A stretch of 64,000 nucleotides of DNA from NCBI GenBank assembly GCA_021741245.1, contig JAIOYF010000014.1:17613-81612 (forward strand), written 5' to 3'. Shown piece by piece: positions 18,031 through 27,111 of this stretch. Every line of letters starts with the position of its first letter. The stretch's first letter is position 1. The DNA is from Paracoccaceae bacterium. GTDB taxonomy: Bacteria; Pseudomonadota; Alphaproteobacteria; Rhodobacterales; Rhodobacteraceae. The notes beneath the pieces are model-generated. The model made no database searches and was not told where the DNA came from. It saw only the letters and a list, made by a program, of their open reading frames with translations. The translations under genes and the position numbers were made by a program.

Positions 18031-19134
18031 TTGGCTAAGCTTCTGCGCTTATTCTTGATCTTTGTCATCGTGGCCTCTTGCTCGCCGCGAGGGTTCATTC
18101 GCCTTGCGCCAGAGGCAATGGCGATTGGAACGCAACGGTCGGTCTTTATCGGCACAACGCGCGGACAAGATGAGACGGGGGCCTTTGATGGCTCCCGCGT
18201 GGATGAGTTGCATTTCGCACGCTATGACGTTTCTGTTCCACCAGATCGCAAAAGCGGTGAAATCAAGTGGCCACGGAAAAACGGGCGAAGCGACCCGCAG
18301 ACCGATTTTCTGACAACGCGCGAAGAGGCTTTTGACAGCGAAGCTGCTTTTCGCGGTGAACTGTCGACGGCCCTGCGTCGCAATGGTGATGAGGCCGTGA
18401 TCTTTGTCCACGGTTTCAACAACACCTTTTCCGAAGGCCTGTATCGGATCGCCCAAATGTCGCATGACCTCGACCTTCCAGGCGTGGTGGTTCACTATTC
18501 ATGGCCATCTGCGGCTCAACCATTGGGCTATGCCTATGACCGGGACTCGGCCCTGTTTGCGCGGGACGGGCTGGAAAACCTGATCAAAGAGGTGGATCGC
18601 GCCGGGGGCAAGCGGGTCATCCTTTTGGCGCACTCCATGGGCAGCGCCCTTTTGATGGAGACGTTGCGCCAGATGGCTATCCGGGGCGATACAAAAAGCC
18701 TGTCGCGGATCAAGGGCGTCGTCCTGATCTCGCCGGATATCGACGTGGATGTGTTTCGGGCCCAGGCAAACGCCATTGTGCCCCTGCCGCAACCCTTTGT
18801 CATCTTTTCGTCAGAGCGGGACCGTATCTTGAAGCTGTCCGCGCGCCTGACCGGGCAGTCTGATCGGCTGGGCACCTTGAGGGATCTGAGCCGTGTTGCC
18901 GACCTTCCTGTAACCTTTCTGGATACGGCGGCCTTTAGCAGCGGGTCTGGGCATTTCAATCTTGGCAATTCGCCAAGCCTGCTGAGGTTGCTTGACGGTA
19001 TCTTGTCCATCGATGCCTCGCTTGACTCTGATAGGGCCGGGCGGACGGGTCTGTTGCCCGGCGCGGTTCTGACGGTTCAGAATGCGACCCAGATCATTCT
19101 GAGGCCCGTTGCAGATATTGGAACGGCGCGCTGA
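18031..19134 (+). CDS. Alpha/beta hydrolase lipoprotein (DUF900 family)
   Basis: A 367-residue putative esterase or lipase. An N-terminal signal with lipobox VASC (Cys17) predicts a lipoprotein. The fold shows an oxyanion element VHGFNNTF (126-133) and the nucleophile elbow HSMGS with Ser202. DUF900 members are poorly characterised. The only in-frame start able to include the signal peptide is TTG 18031; no ATG lies upstream before a stop (in-frame TGA at 17953). It follows hslU after 112 bp and precedes an MFS transporter by 57 bp. Substrate unknown. Confidence 0.85.
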   Translation: MAKLLRLFLIFVIVASCSPRGFIRLAPEAMAIGTQRSVFIGTTRGQDETGAFDGSRVDELHFARYDVSVPPDRKSGEIKWPRKNGRSDPQTDFLTTREEAFDSEAAFRGELSTALRRNGDEAVIFVHGFNNTFSEGLYRIAQMSHDLDLPGVVVHYSWPSAAQPLGYAYDRDSALFARDGLENLIKEVDRAGGKRVILLAHSMGSALLMETLRQMAIRGDTKSLSRIKGVVLISPDIDVDVFRAQANAIVPLPQPFVIFSSERDRILKLSARLTGQSDRLGTLRDLSRVADLPVTFLDTAAFSSGSGHFNLGNSPSLLRLLDGILSIDASLDSDRAGRTGLLPGAVLTVQNATQIILRPVADIGTAR

Positions 19135-19191
19135 AACCAGATCTTTTCTTTCCCCTGAACCCGTGAAACATGGCGAGGCGGGGGGCCAAGC

Positions 19192-20436
19192 ATGCCATTC
19201 ATTTCCTTTTTGCGCAGCAATGCGCTGTTTCTTGCCGCAGGGTTCTTGCTGTCTTTGCTGTCGACCTTTGGGCAAACCGTGTTCATCTCGGTCTTTGCCG
19301 GTGAAATTCGTGACCTTTTCGGGCTGAGCCACGGCGCATGGGGCGCGTATTATGCGCTTGGCACCTTGGCATCGGCCTTTGTGATGCTGTGGGCCGGAAC
19401 GCTTACCGATATGTTCCGGGTGCGGCTTTTGGGCGGCGTGGTGATGGTTGGACTGGCCTTGGCCTGTCTGGGAATGGCGCTGAACCCCTTTGTGATCTTG
19501 TTGCCCGTGGTGATCTTTCTTCTGCGCTTTTTCGGCCAAGGGATGATGTCACATATTTCGGGTGTGGCCATGGCGCGGTGGTTTGTCGCCTCACGCGGGC
19601 GGGCACTTGCGATTGCGGCGCTTGGCTTTTCGGCGGGCGAGGTGGTGATGCCGCTGTCTTTTGTGGCGCTGAAATCGCATATGGACTGGCAGTGGCTGTG
19701 GATCATGGCTGCGGTGATCTTGCTGTTGGCATTGCCGATCCTGTCGGTGTTGCTGCGGCTGGAGCGCACCCCGCAATCCATGGCAGAAGAGAACCAAAGC
19801 TTTGGGATGGATGGCCGCCACTGGACCCGGAAAGAGGCCCTTGGGCATCCGCTGTTTTGGTTGCTGATCCCTGCGTTGATTTGCGGGCCGACGTTCACCA
19901 CCGCATTTTTCTTTCAGCAGGTCCATTTGGCCGGGGTAAAGGGGTGGGAGCATCTGTCGCTTGTCGCTCTATTTCCGATTTACACAGTGGCGGGCGTGGT
20001 GGCCATGCTGGTGACCGGATGGGCGGTTGACCGCTTTGGCACGGCGCGGATGATGCCGCTTTACCCCTTGGCCGGCGGGTTGTTCTTTGTGGCCTTTTCA
20101 CAGGTCGACAGCCTGATGTGGGCTGCGCCGATCATGATCCTGATGGGTTTGTCATCGGGTGCACAGGCCACAGTGCCCGTGGCCTTTTGGGCCGAGTTCT
20201 ATGGAACCCGCCATATCGGCGCGATCCGGGCTGTTGCCGGTTCGATCATGGTGCTTGGATCGGCCATAGGCCCGATCGTGACAGGCTGGCTGATTGACCG
20301 GGGCATAGATTTTCCGGCACAGATGATTGGTATTGCCGTTTTCGTTTTCGTGGCGTGCTTTGTGGCGACCCTTGGCGTGGGCCCAGCCAGTCGCAGATTA
20401 GCGGCCGCGCCGAAGGTAGACGTAGTAGGCGCCTGA
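19192..20436 (+). CDS. Major facilitator superfamily transporter
   Basis: A 414-residue inner-membrane transporter with about 12 hydrophobic segments and a cytoplasmic loop near residues 190-220. The stretches LWAGTLTDMFR and VTGWAVDRFGTARMMP are the A-motif-like loops after helices 2 and 8. The substrate cannot be inferred; the protein resembles the monocarboxylate-type branch in its general layout. The start is ATG 19192 with a purine-rich GGCGGGGGG upstream. The 3' end overlaps the convergent smr gene by 39 bp. Confidence 0.9.
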   Translation: MPFISFLRSNALFLAAGFLLSLLSTFGQTVFISVFAGEIRDLFGLSHGAWGAYYALGTLASAFVMLWAGTLTDMFRVRLLGGVVMVGLALACLGMALNPFVILLPVVIFLLRFFGQGMMSHISGVAMARWFVASRGRALAIAALGFSAGEVVMPLSFVALKSHMDWQWLWIMAAVILLLALPILSVLLRLERTPQSMAEENQSFGMDGRHWTRKEALGHPLFWLLIPALICGPTFTTAFFFQQVHLAGVKGWEHLSLVALFPIYTVAGVVAMLVTGWAVDRFGTARMMPLYPLAGGLFFVAFSQVDSLMWAAPIMILMGLSSGAQATVPVAFWAEFYGTRHIGAIRAVAGSIMVLGSAIGPIVTGWLIDRGIDFPAQMIGIAVFVFVACFVATLGVGPASRRLAAAPKVDVVGA

Positions 20437-20997
20437 TCCACCGTGGCGCAGATGCGCCTCGGATACCTGAAGCACACATGGCCCCAAGGGCGGCAGGCGC
20501 AGCCATTGCGGCACCTGATGGCGCAACGCGCCGACGCGCTGCGGGATGGGGCCGTGGTCTGGTTTGGACTTGCCCTTGCCGGTAATGACCAAGACCAGAC
20601 GAAGACCCTGCGCATGTGCACCCAGAATGAAATGGGTGAGTTCAGGATGCGCTTGGGCAAGCGTCATGCCATGCAAATCAATCCGGGCCTCTGGCGCAAG
20701 TTTGCCACGGGTCATTTTGCCAAAGGCTTTGGCGTCCATCTGTAGCGGGGCCGATGCAAGTGCCTCTGTCAGACTGGGGGAAAGGTTATGACCAACCGCT
20801 TGCTTCGTCTTTTCCCCCAAAAGAAATGAGGGGAAACGAGGGGCGGGTGTGGGCTTAAACTCCGCCTCCGGCTTTATAGTTGGTGTGTCGTGCCGTGCCA
20901 GAACGGCTTTTGCGTTAGAATGCATAGGCTTGGCCGTCCGCGCGACGGCATGCCAAAGCTCTTCCTCATCTGGGCGCAGGTGACGACGACGGGCCAT
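20398..20997 (-). CDS. Smr-domain protein
   Basis: A 199-residue protein with a basic, low-complexity N-terminus (1-100) and a C-terminal Smr (small MutS-related) domain at about 104-197. The domain signature is visible as DLHGMT (107-112), LVITGKG, and HGGSGAYYVYLRR at the end. Smr domains are nicking endonucleases or RNA-binding modules; the role of the stand-alone alphaproteobacterial form is unsettled. It is the last gene of a tim44-like, mltA, smr run on the minus strand, 3 bp after mltA. Its 3' end overlaps the MFS gene in antisense. Confidence 0.93.
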   Translation of the reverse strand: MARRRHLRPDEEELWHAVARTAKPMHSNAKAVLARHDTPTIKPEAEFKPTPAPRFPSFLLGEKTKQAVGHNLSPSLTEALASAPLQMDAKAFGKMTRGKLAPEARIDLHGMTLAQAHPELTHFILGAHAQGLRLVLVITGKGKSKPDHGPIPQRVGALRHQVPQWLRLPPLGPCVLQVSEAHLRHGGSGAYYVYLRRGR

Positions 20998-21000
20998 TTT

Positions 21001-22029
21001 TCAGCCATCCGGCATCAGGGCATAGGCCCGGTCGATGGGCAACAAAAGGACCATGCGGCCACCATCCTTGACCCGGCCGGCTGTTTCGCCCGCGTCAAAG
21101 CCGGTCCCGTAAAAGATATCAGCCCGTTGCGGGCCGCGGATCGCCCCGCCGGTATCTTGGGCGATCATCAAACGCCGAAGCGGCGCGCGGCCATCCCTTT
21201 CTATCCACACAGGGGCCCCGAGCGGGGTAAAATCAGGGTCGATTGCAACGGAACGCAGGGTGGTGATTGACCGGCCCATAGCCCCGATTGGGCCATAGTC
21301 GGGCGGCAAATCTGGCAGTTTGCGAAAGAACACAAAGGATGGGTTGGTGTTCAAAAGATCGCGTCCAGCTGTGGGGTTCGCGCGGACCCATGCCTTGATA
21401 TCTTGCGCCGATACGTCGGATATCGTGTGGCCCCCGCGATTGAGAAGCTCTTGCCCGATGGAGCGATAGGGTTGCCCATTCTTGGCGGCATAGGCGACAC
21501 GCAAGACCTGCCCATCCGGCAGTTTGATCCGCCCCGAGCCCTGAACCTGCAGGAAATACGCCTCAACAGGGTCTTCCAGCCATACAAGCTCTAACCCGCG
21601 CCCGCGCAACAGCCCACCCTCGATTGCTGAACGGGGATGCCATTGCTCTCCCTCGACCAATTCGGGCGGTTTTCGATAAAGCGGGTAAGCAAAGCGCGGG
21701 GTTCGGGTCAAAGACCCGCGCAATTCAGGCTCATAGTAACCTGTAAACAGGGCAGGTGGGTCGCCGACGATGACTGGACGAAAGAACAATTCAAAGAATT
21801 GCCGCGCCGAGGTGCGGCTTTGGCCAGCGTCTGCGGCCAGACGGCAGAGGGGTGCCCATTCAGCATCGCGCAATTGACTGCAAGTGGCACGAAAGGCGTC
21901 CAGCGCCTGACGCTGGTCATCCTCTTGCCAGCCATCCAGATCCTCAAAGCGGAGGACCTGCGCCTGTGCTGCGGGCGCGGACATCAAAGCCACGCAGAAA
22001 AAGAGAGTGGCAAAGCCTGCACCCCGCAT
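21001..22029 (-). CDS. mltA: Membrane-bound lytic murein transglycosylase A
   Basis: A 342-residue exported lytic transglycosylase that cleaves peptidoglycan with formation of 1,6-anhydro-MurNAc. A signal peptide covers about 1-24, ending APAAQAQ; there is no lipobox cysteine, unlike the E. coli lipoprotein. The MltA core shows FTGYYEPELRGS, YFLQVQGSGR, and the C-terminal IAQDTGGAIRGPQRADIFYG stretch, whose Asp is the catalytic residue of the 3D domain. The start ATG 22029 follows a G-rich stretch; longer in-frame readings overlap the upstream gene. The released anhydro-muropeptides could feed the AmgK/MurU pathway encoded elsewhere in the window. Confidence 0.95.
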   Translation of the reverse strand: MRGAGFATLFFCVALMSAPAAQAQVLRFEDLDGWQEDDQRQALDAFRATCSQLRDAEWAPLCRLAADAGQSRTSARQFFELFFRPVIVGDPPALFTGYYEPELRGSLTRTPRFAYPLYRKPPELVEGEQWHPRSAIEGGLLRGRGLELVWLEDPVEAYFLQVQGSGRIKLPDGQVLRVAYAAKNGQPYRSIGQELLNRGGHTISDVSAQDIKAWVRANPTAGRDLLNTNPSFVFFRKLPDLPPDYGPIGAMGRSITTLRSVAIDPDFTPLGAPVWIERDGRAPLRRLMIAQDTGGAIRGPQRADIFYGTGFDAGETAGRVKDGGRMVLLLPIDRAYALMPDG

Positions 22030-22040
22030 CCCCAACCCGT

Positions 22041-22700
22041 TCAGTCGCCGGTTGCGACAAGCTGCCAATTTGGATCCGCAGCGCCCATTGTGCGCCCAAA
22101 AGTCCAGATATCGCGCTGACGCTTGATTTCTTTGGGGTTGCCTTCGATGATCTCGCCTGCCTTGTCGCGCACTGCAGACGTGAGTTCAGCGACGTAGCGG
22201 ATGGAAACCTCTGCCCGCTTTGTCGTTGGATCAAAGGTGGCGGATTGCAACGACAACTCTTTCAGGCCGATGAATTTTGACTCGATTGTCAGGCCCTTTT
22301 CCTCGCGCGCGTTGATCGCTTGGGTAAAGGCGGCTTCAATCTCATCCTCAAGGAAGGGGCGGATTTCGTCGATATTGCCACGCTCAAAGGCCATGAGGAT
22401 CATCTCATAGGCACCGCGTGCACCCTGAAGGAAAGTGTTGACCGAAAAAGACGGCTCTGCCTTTTTCATGCCCATCAGGGCTTTTGCCGTGTCAGAACCT
22501 TCTTCGGCGTGGTCGGCAATATCTGGATCAACGCCACCTTCGATCACCTCGAAGTCACGTTTGACGCGGGGGCGTAACTCCTCCAACGGCACGGGCGGCT
22601 TTTCAAAGCCATCACGCGTCCCGAGGACTGACTTAAGCTTTAGGATCAGGAAAATCGCGATCCCGGCAAGAATGAGAAGCTGGATAAGCGAAGAGTTCAT
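22041..22700 (-). CDS. Tim44/TimA-domain membrane-associated protein
   Basis: A 219-residue protein with one N-terminal membrane helix (about 4-22), a charged linker, and a Tim44-like domain at about 75-215, visible as FLQGARGAYEMILMAFERGN and the closing IWTFGR region. Homologues in alphaproteobacteria are annotated Tim44/TimA putative adaptors; the related mitochondrial domain binds the import channel and membrane lipid. It heads the minus-strand mltA-smr run and is divergent from fxsA. The start has GAGG about 7 bases upstream. The bacterial role is not established. Confidence 0.9.
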   Translation of the reverse strand: MNSSLIQLLILAGIAIFLILKLKSVLGTRDGFEKPPVPLEELRPRVKRDFEVIEGGVDPDIADHAEEGSDTAKALMGMKKAEPSFSVNTFLQGARGAYEMILMAFERGNIDEIRPFLEDEIEAAFTQAINAREEKGLTIESKFIGLKELSLQSATFDPTTKRAEVSIRYVAELTSAVRDKAGEIIEGNPKEIKRQRDIWTFGRTMGAADPNWQLVATGD

Positions 22701-22837
22701 TAGCGACCTCGAAAGCGCCGTCAGGACAAACCGTCAGGCCATTAGGGTTGGTAACTTGTACCATCGACCCTTATGTAGGGTGGAGGGCCGTGCCTGTCTA
22801 CCGGTAGGCCTCGCAATCCCTCGTGTTGGAGGCCGCC

Positions 22838-23344
22838 ATGTGGCTTTTCTTGTTGTTCCTTGCCGTTCCCTTGGTCGAGATTTCGCTTTTTATCACAATT
22901 GGTGGCTGGCTGACGCTGTGGCCAACCCTTGGGCTTGTGCTTTTGACGGGTATCATCGGCACGGCCCTGATGCGCTGGCAAGGGTTGAAAGTCTTGGCTG
23001 AATTGCGGGGCGATATGGGGCAGATGAAAAACCCCCTGTCACCGCTGGCGCATGGCGCATTGATCGTGGTGGCTGGGCTGTTGTTGCTGACACCCGGCTT
23101 CTTCACCGACACCATCGGCTTTTTGCTGATGGTGCCTGCGCTGCGGGGCTGGATCATTTCCCAGATCGGCGCGAGGGTTCAGGTTCAGGCCTTTGGCTCA
23201 CCGCCCGGCTATGGTGCCAATGCAGAGTTTGGTGATCGGAACGACGGTTCGCGCCCCACAAATCCCAACGTCATTGACGGCGAATTCATCGAGTTGGACG
23301 AGAATACGCCGCCCCGAGGCCCTTCGGGCTGGACACGGCATTGA
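22838..23344 (+). CDS. fxsA: FxsA-family cytoplasmic membrane protein
   Basis: A 168-residue inner-membrane protein with three to four hydrophobic segments in the first 110 residues (WLFLLFLAVPLVEISLFI; LTLWPTLGLVLLTGIIGTAL; HGALIVVAGLLLLTPGFFTD) and a polar tail. The PGFFTDTIGF motif is typical of FxsA, known in E. coli as a suppressor of F-plasmid exclusion of phage T7; its cellular role is unclear. ATG 22838 is chosen because GGAGG lies 5 bases upstream; an in-frame GTG at 22823 is less likely. secB follows on the same strand. Confidence 0.92.
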   Translation: MWLFLLFLAVPLVEISLFITIGGWLTLWPTLGLVLLTGIIGTALMRWQGLKVLAELRGDMGQMKNPLSPLAHGALIVVAGLLLLTPGFFTDTIGFLLMVPALRGWIISQIGARVQVQAFGSPPGYGANAEFGDRNDGSRPTNPNVIDGEFIELDENTPPRGPSGWTRH

Positions 23345-23404
23345 GCGTGGCTGGTCAACCTGCTAGGAACTCTTCCGAAGAGAATTCTTAGGGAGATGCC
23401 AAAC

Positions 23405-23914
23405 ATGGCCGAGGAAAACGGCGCTGATGCGCAACCACAGGCCCAGCCGCAGATCAAAATGCAAGTGCTGGCGCAATTCATTCGCGACATGTCTTTCGAG
23501 AATATGGTCGCGCAAAAGGGTCTGAACAGTGCCGAGGTCCAGCCGGACATTCAGGTTGCTGTCAGCCTTGACGCCCGCAAGCGCCCTCAGGATTTTCAGT
23601 TTGAAGTGATCCAGAAGTTCCGCGTCACCTCCAAGAACAAGGCCGGTGGCGACACGCTGTTCTTGCTGGAAGTGGATTACGGCGGGATTTTCCACATCGA
23701 GGGCGTGCCAGACGATCAGATGCATCCGTTCTTGCTGATCGAATGCCCGCGTCTCTTGTTCCCCTTTGTGCGCCGCATCATTTCGGATGTGACGCGCGAC
23801 GGCGGTTTCCCACCGTTGAACATCGACACCGTGGATTACCTGTCGCTCTACCGTCAGGAACTGGCGCGCCGTGCACAGTCACAAGCGGCCGTGCCCACAA
23901 GCCAGCCAAACTAA
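23405..23914 (+). CDS. secB: Protein-export chaperone SecB
   Basis: A 169-residue tetrameric cytosolic chaperone that holds preproteins unfolded for SecA. The SecB fold is visible through QFIRDMSFENM, FLLEVDYGGIF, LIECPRLLFPFVRRIISDVTRDGGFPP (in shorter pieces) and a variable polar tail. Two in-frame ATGs at 23396 and 23405 follow AGGGAG; the second has better spacing and matches family N-termini (MAEENG). A terminator follows directly. Confidence 0.96.
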   Translation: MAEENGADAQPQAQPQIKMQVLAQFIRDMSFENMVAQKGLNSAEVQPDIQVAVSLDARKRPQDFQFEVIQKFRVTSKNKAGGDTLFLLEVDYGGIFHIEGVPDDQMHPFLLIECPRLLFPFVRRIISDVTRDGGFPPLNIDTVDYLSLYRQELARRAQSQAAVPTSQPN

Positions 23915-23937
23915 GGTTCATTCCCTTACGGTGCATG

Positions 23938-23965
23938 AGGCCGGTCCAGTTGGGCCGGCCTTTTT
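23938..23965 (+). terminator. Rho-independent terminator after secB
   Basis: A 10-bp stem (AGGCCGG at 23938-23944 with CCGGCCT at 23955-23961, extended by T-G and two C-G pairs) and a 4-base loop, followed by TTTTT (23961-23965). It lies between secB and the convergent dnaQ. Confidence 0.9.
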
Positions 23966-23976
23966 GTGGCGTAGGA

Positions 23977-24681
23977 TCAGCCGCGCTTCTTCCAGATCGC
24001 AGCGTCGCCCAGTTTATCCACAAAGGACAGATGAGCGTCAGCTTCGGCCTGTGTCAATCGCGTGGGCAGCGGCGTCGGGCGCGGCCTTGGCCGCCAATCG
24101 CCTGACGTGGCGAGGGACGAATTTGCCTGTTGGCCGGATCGGTTGCCTTGCGCCAGAACAAAGTCGGGCTGACGGCCGCCAACAAGTTCAAGATAGACCT
24201 CGGCCAAAATCTCGGAGTCCAGCAATGCCCCGTGTTTTTCACGGGCCGAGTTATCGACGCCAAAGCGACGGCACAGTGCGTCTAGGGAGGCTGGAGAGCC
24301 CGGAAACTTTGACCGTGCGATCATCAAAGTGTCGATGGCCTGATTGGTGGGAAGCAGGGCAAAACCTGCAGCCTTCAACTCGGCATTCAGAAACTTCATG
24401 TCGAACGCCGCATTGTGGATGACCAGCTTTGCATCCCCTACGAAATCAAGAAATGCCTGGCCGATGGCCCTGAACACCGGTTTGTCGCGCAAGAAATCAT
24501 CGCCAAGGCCGTGCACATCGAACGCCTCTTTGGGCATCATGCGTTCGGGATTGATATACTGGTGATATGTTTTTCCGGTGGGCAGGTGGTTGAACAGTTC
24601 CACTGCGCCAATTTCGACAATGCGATGGCCTTCCGAAGGCTCAAAGCCCGTGGTTTCGGTATCGAGGACGATCTCACGCAT
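23977..24681 (-). CDS. dnaQ: DNA polymerase III epsilon subunit (proofreading exonuclease)
   Basis: A 234-residue DEDDh 3'-5' exonuclease. Exo I is VLDTETTG (Asp7, Glu9), Exo II is the [13 protein letters not shown] region, and Exo III contains [15 protein letters not shown]. The C-terminal 55 residues are the flexible tail that binds the polymerase alpha subunit. It overlaps coaE by 8 bp, forming a coupled dnaQ-coaE-aroE-maf set whose upstream end faces the putative origin. Confidence 0.96.
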   Translation of the reverse strand: MREIVLDTETTGFEPSEGHRIVEIGAVELFNHLPTGKTYHQYINPERMMPKEAFDVHGLGDDFLRDKPVFRAIGQAFLDFVGDAKLVIHNAAFDMKFLNAELKAAGFALLPTNQAIDTLMIARSKFPGSPASLDALCRRFGVDNSAREKHGALLDSEILAEVYLELVGGRQPDFVLAQGNRSGQQANSSLATSGDWRPRPRPTPLPTRLTQAEADAHLSFVDKLGDAAIWKKRG

Positions 24682-25267
24682 GCTGGCCCCGGCGAATATG
24701 GGTGATCAAGGCCTCAACATAGGCGCGCGTCTGATCGAGGGAAAGCGTTTCGACGATATGGGTGGCACGGCTGCGTTTTTCTGCATCTGGCATCTGGCGC
24801 GACAGGATCAGACTGAACTGTTCGATCGTCATGCCGGGGCGAGACAGAACACGCGCGCGCTGCACCTCGGGGCTGGCAGTGGCAAGAAGCGTTGCGTGCA
24901 TTTGACTTTCGTAGGATTTCTCAAACAGCAGCGGAATATCGAAAACCGCCATGTCAGAGACTGTTTTTGTACAAAAATCGATGCGATCAGCCACCACAAG
25001 CGGATGAACGATGGTCTCAATCTTTGAGAGTGCTTCCGGGTCACGGCCGATCCATTGCTTGAGGATGTTCCGGTCGATGCCCGCCTCTGTGACCGCTTCG
25101 GGGCATAGTGATGCGATCGGGGCCACAGCGGCACCACCAGCGCCGTACAATCGATGAACGGCAGCATCTGCATCCCAGACCGGCACGCCCGCCTCACGGA
25201 ACATGGCAGCCGTTGTGCTTTTGCCCATGCCGATTGATCCGGTGAGACCGAGCCGAAAGGCGATCAT
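24674..25267 (-). CDS. coaE: Dephospho-CoA kinase
   Basis: A 197-residue P-loop kinase for the last step of coenzyme A synthesis (3'-phosphorylation of dephospho-CoA). P-loop GSIGMGKST (10-18), the conserved D-A-D of VWDADAAVH, and the DIPLLFE lid motif are present. It is translationally coupled at both ends: 4 bp overlap with aroE upstream and 8 bp with dnaQ downstream. Confidence 0.95.
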   Translation of the reverse strand: MIAFRLGLTGSIGMGKSTTAAMFREAGVPVWDADAAVHRLYGAGGAAVAPIASLCPEAVTEAGIDRNILKQWIGRDPEALSKIETIVHPLVVADRIDFCTKTVSDMAVFDIPLLFEKSYESQMHATLLATASPEVQRARVLSRPGMTIEQFSLILSRQMPDAEKRSRATHIVETLSLDQTRAYVEALITHIRRGQHA

Positions 25268-26106
25268 AGGCCAAGAACCGCGTTTCTGGTTGCAACGTCA
25301 ACTTCTGGTCTTTGGCCGAACCAACGCTCAAACCCCGGTGCTGCCTGATGGAGCAACATACCAAGCCCATCGACGATGGTGCAGCCCATGCTTTCAGCCT
25401 CAATCAAGAATTGGGTCATCAGGGGGGTATAGACCAGATCCGTGACAACCGTGCCGGGGCGCAGGGCATCCAGGGGCACCCTGAAATCTGGCTTGCCCAC
25501 CATTCCAAGCGATGTGGTGTTGACCACAAGTGCGGCCCCATCAAGCATATTTGCCGCCTGAACCCATTCACTGACCACGACTTTTGCGCCGAAATCCGAA
25601 CGGATCGCCTCGGCCCTTGGTCGTGTGCGGTTGGCAAGGCGAATTTCGGGCACGCCCACCTCGATCAAGGCGGCAATCACCGCCCTGGCCGCACCACCAG
25701 CCCCCAAGACGGCAGCGGGGCCGTCAGTCGGGTTCCACCTTGGCGCGCCCTGCCGCAGGTTGGAGATGAACCCCGACCCATCGGTATTGTCGGCATGAAT
25801 ACGGCCATCCTTGCGAAAGATCAGTGTATTGGCCGCCCCGATCAGTGCCGCGCGGTCTGTAACAATATCCGCGATGCCCAAGACGGCCTCTTTGTGCGGG
25901 ATGGTAATGTTCACCCCGACAAAGCCCATGCGCGGAAGATGCTCCAGCACACTTGCAAGATCGGCGGGTGATACGTCCATGGGGATATAATGGCCACGGA
26001 TGCCGTAGCGGCGCAGCCAATAGCCATGCAAGGCGGGCGACCTGCTGTGCGCAATCGGATGACCAATCACGCCTGCCAATGGAATTCGAGGGTGGTCACT
26101 TGTCAT
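25264..26106 (-). CDS. aroE: Shikimate dehydrogenase
   Basis: A 280-residue NADPH-dependent enzyme that reduces 3-dehydroshikimate in aromatic amino acid synthesis. Shikimate-binding [13 protein letters not shown] lies near 15-27, with the catalytic Lys in [10 protein letters not shown] and the Rossmann loop [23 protein letters not shown] fits an NADP-binding basic patch. It overlaps maf upstream by 4 bp and coaE downstream by 4 bp. Confidence 0.95.
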   Translation of the reverse strand: MTSDHPRIPLAGVIGHPIAHSRSPALHGYWLRRYGIRGHYIPMDVSPADLASVLEHLPRMGFVGVNITIPHKEAVLGIADIVTDRAALIGAANTLIFRKDGRIHADNTDGSGFISNLRQGAPRWNPTDGPAAVLGAGGAARAVIAALIEVGVPEIRLANRTRPRAEAIRSDFGAKVVVSEWVQAANMLDGAALVVNTTSLGMVGKPDFRVPLDALRPGTVVTDLVYTPLMTQFLIEAESMGCTIVDGLGMLLHQAAPGFERWFGQRPEVDVATRNAVLGL

Positions 26107-26696
26107 TGTTCAACGATGCCTCGCTCTGCGAGATAAACCAGAAGGGGGAGAAGGGGAAGGCCAAGCACAGAGAAGTAATCGCCGTCGACTGCGGAAAACA
26201 GGCGCGCGCCTTCTTCCTCCAGCTTGTAGGCACCAACACTGTGACGAACACTTTGCCAGTTTCTGCTCAGATAATCCGCCAGATAGGCATCGGAAAAATC
26301 GCGCATGGTCAGATGGACCTCTGTCACAATCCGCCAGATGGGTTTTGCCTGATGATAAAGCACAGCGGCTGACAGTAGCGTGTGGCGTTGATTGCGAAGT
26401 TGCTCAAGTTGATGGCGGGCTTCCTCGATGGTGTCAGGTTTTCCCCAAGCCTTGCCTTTGAATGCCAGCACCTGATCGCAGCCCAGAACATAATCTGACG
26501 GGTGCCGATCCGCTACTTTTCGGCACTTCATCTCGGCCAGGGTGTCGGCGATGTCGCGGGGGGGCGCGCCCTCGGCCTCAAGGGCGCGACGGATCGTTTC
26601 TTCGTCAATACGTGCAGGCATGGCTGTCACTGGCACGCCAGCGGCGCGCAACAGATCTAGCCGGATGGATGAGGACGACGCGAGAATGAGTGTCAT
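26103..26696 (-). CDS. maf: Maf/YceF-type nucleotide pyrophosphatase
   Basis: A 197-residue Maf-fold nucleoside triphosphate pyrophosphatase that hydrolyses non-canonical or particular NTPs. The N-terminus [16 protein letters not shown] is the S-x-S-x-R loop; KCRKVA and VLGCDQVL (catalytic Asp) follow. The start is ATG 26696 (MTLILA); longer in-frame codons run into the DnaA-box region and lack similarity. It is the first gene left of the putative origin and heads the maf-aroE-coaE-dnaQ set. Confidence 0.93.
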   Translation of the reverse strand: MTLILASSSSIRLDLLRAAGVPVTAMPARIDEETIRRALEAEGAPPRDIADTLAEMKCRKVADRHPSDYVLGCDQVLAFKGKAWGKPDTIEEARHQLEQLRNQRHTLLSAAVLYHQAKPIWRIVTEVHLTMRDFSDAYLADYLSRNWQSVRHSVGAYKLEEEGARLFSAVDGDYFSVLGLPLLPLLVYLAERGIVEQ

Positions 26697-27111
26697 GGGG
26701 TGGTGGACAGCCCTGTGGATAGACACGCTTTGTTCCTGAGACGGATATTCGGGACAAGTGGCGTTTGCAGGGGCAAGGTGCCAGTGGGGCGGGATTTGTC
26801 AAGGTCGCCGAGGAAGATATCCCATTGTGGGCGAGGGAAGATGTGGGCTGTGGATGGAGAAACTATCCTGAAGCTGTGGTTCGTTTTGCTGACAGCACGG
26901 GGAATATCTGGGAGGTTTCAATATACTGAAAAACTGGTGAAGTTTATTTCTTATCCACAGATTTCACATGATATCCACAGACTTATCAGACCTTTTCCTG
27001 CTGTGCATGAAATGTGGGAAAACGGACGTAATCCCGATGTCCACAGGCCCAACAACATCATTCCTTTTCTCTGACTCTTTTATTAAAGAAGTGGAAAGCA
27101 AGGAGCCGCGG
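26697..27111. other. Putative chromosomal replication origin (oriC)
   Basis: About 415 bp without a gene between divergent maf and hemJ. It contains a cluster of DnaA-box-like 9-mers: TTATCCACA at 26951-26959 (perfect consensus), ATATCCACA at 26971-26979, TGTGGATAG at 26714-26722 (one mismatch on the reverse strand), and two-mismatch copies at 26849-26857, 27012-27020 and 27037-27045. An AT-rich stretch (about 26915-27000) holds the two best boxes. Gene direction diverges on either side, and rho, mnmE, mnmG, rsmG, parA, parB and three parS sites lie within 9 kb, the usual origin neighbourhood in alphaproteobacteria. Confidence 0.75.
26951..26979. promoter_or_regulatory. Pair of strong DnaA boxes
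   Basis: TTATCCACA (26951-26959) and ATATCCACA (26971-26979) lie in the same orientation, 20 bp apart start to start (about two helical turns), inside the AT-rich part of the putative origin. They are the two best matches in the region and probably nucleate DnaA filament formation. Confidence 0.72.

Noticed and set aside
17901..18155. Minus-strand 84-codon frame between hslU and the esterase gene
   Set aside because: It overlaps the hslU end and the esterase signal peptide, has no convincing ribosome site and no recognised family. Treated as a shadow frame.
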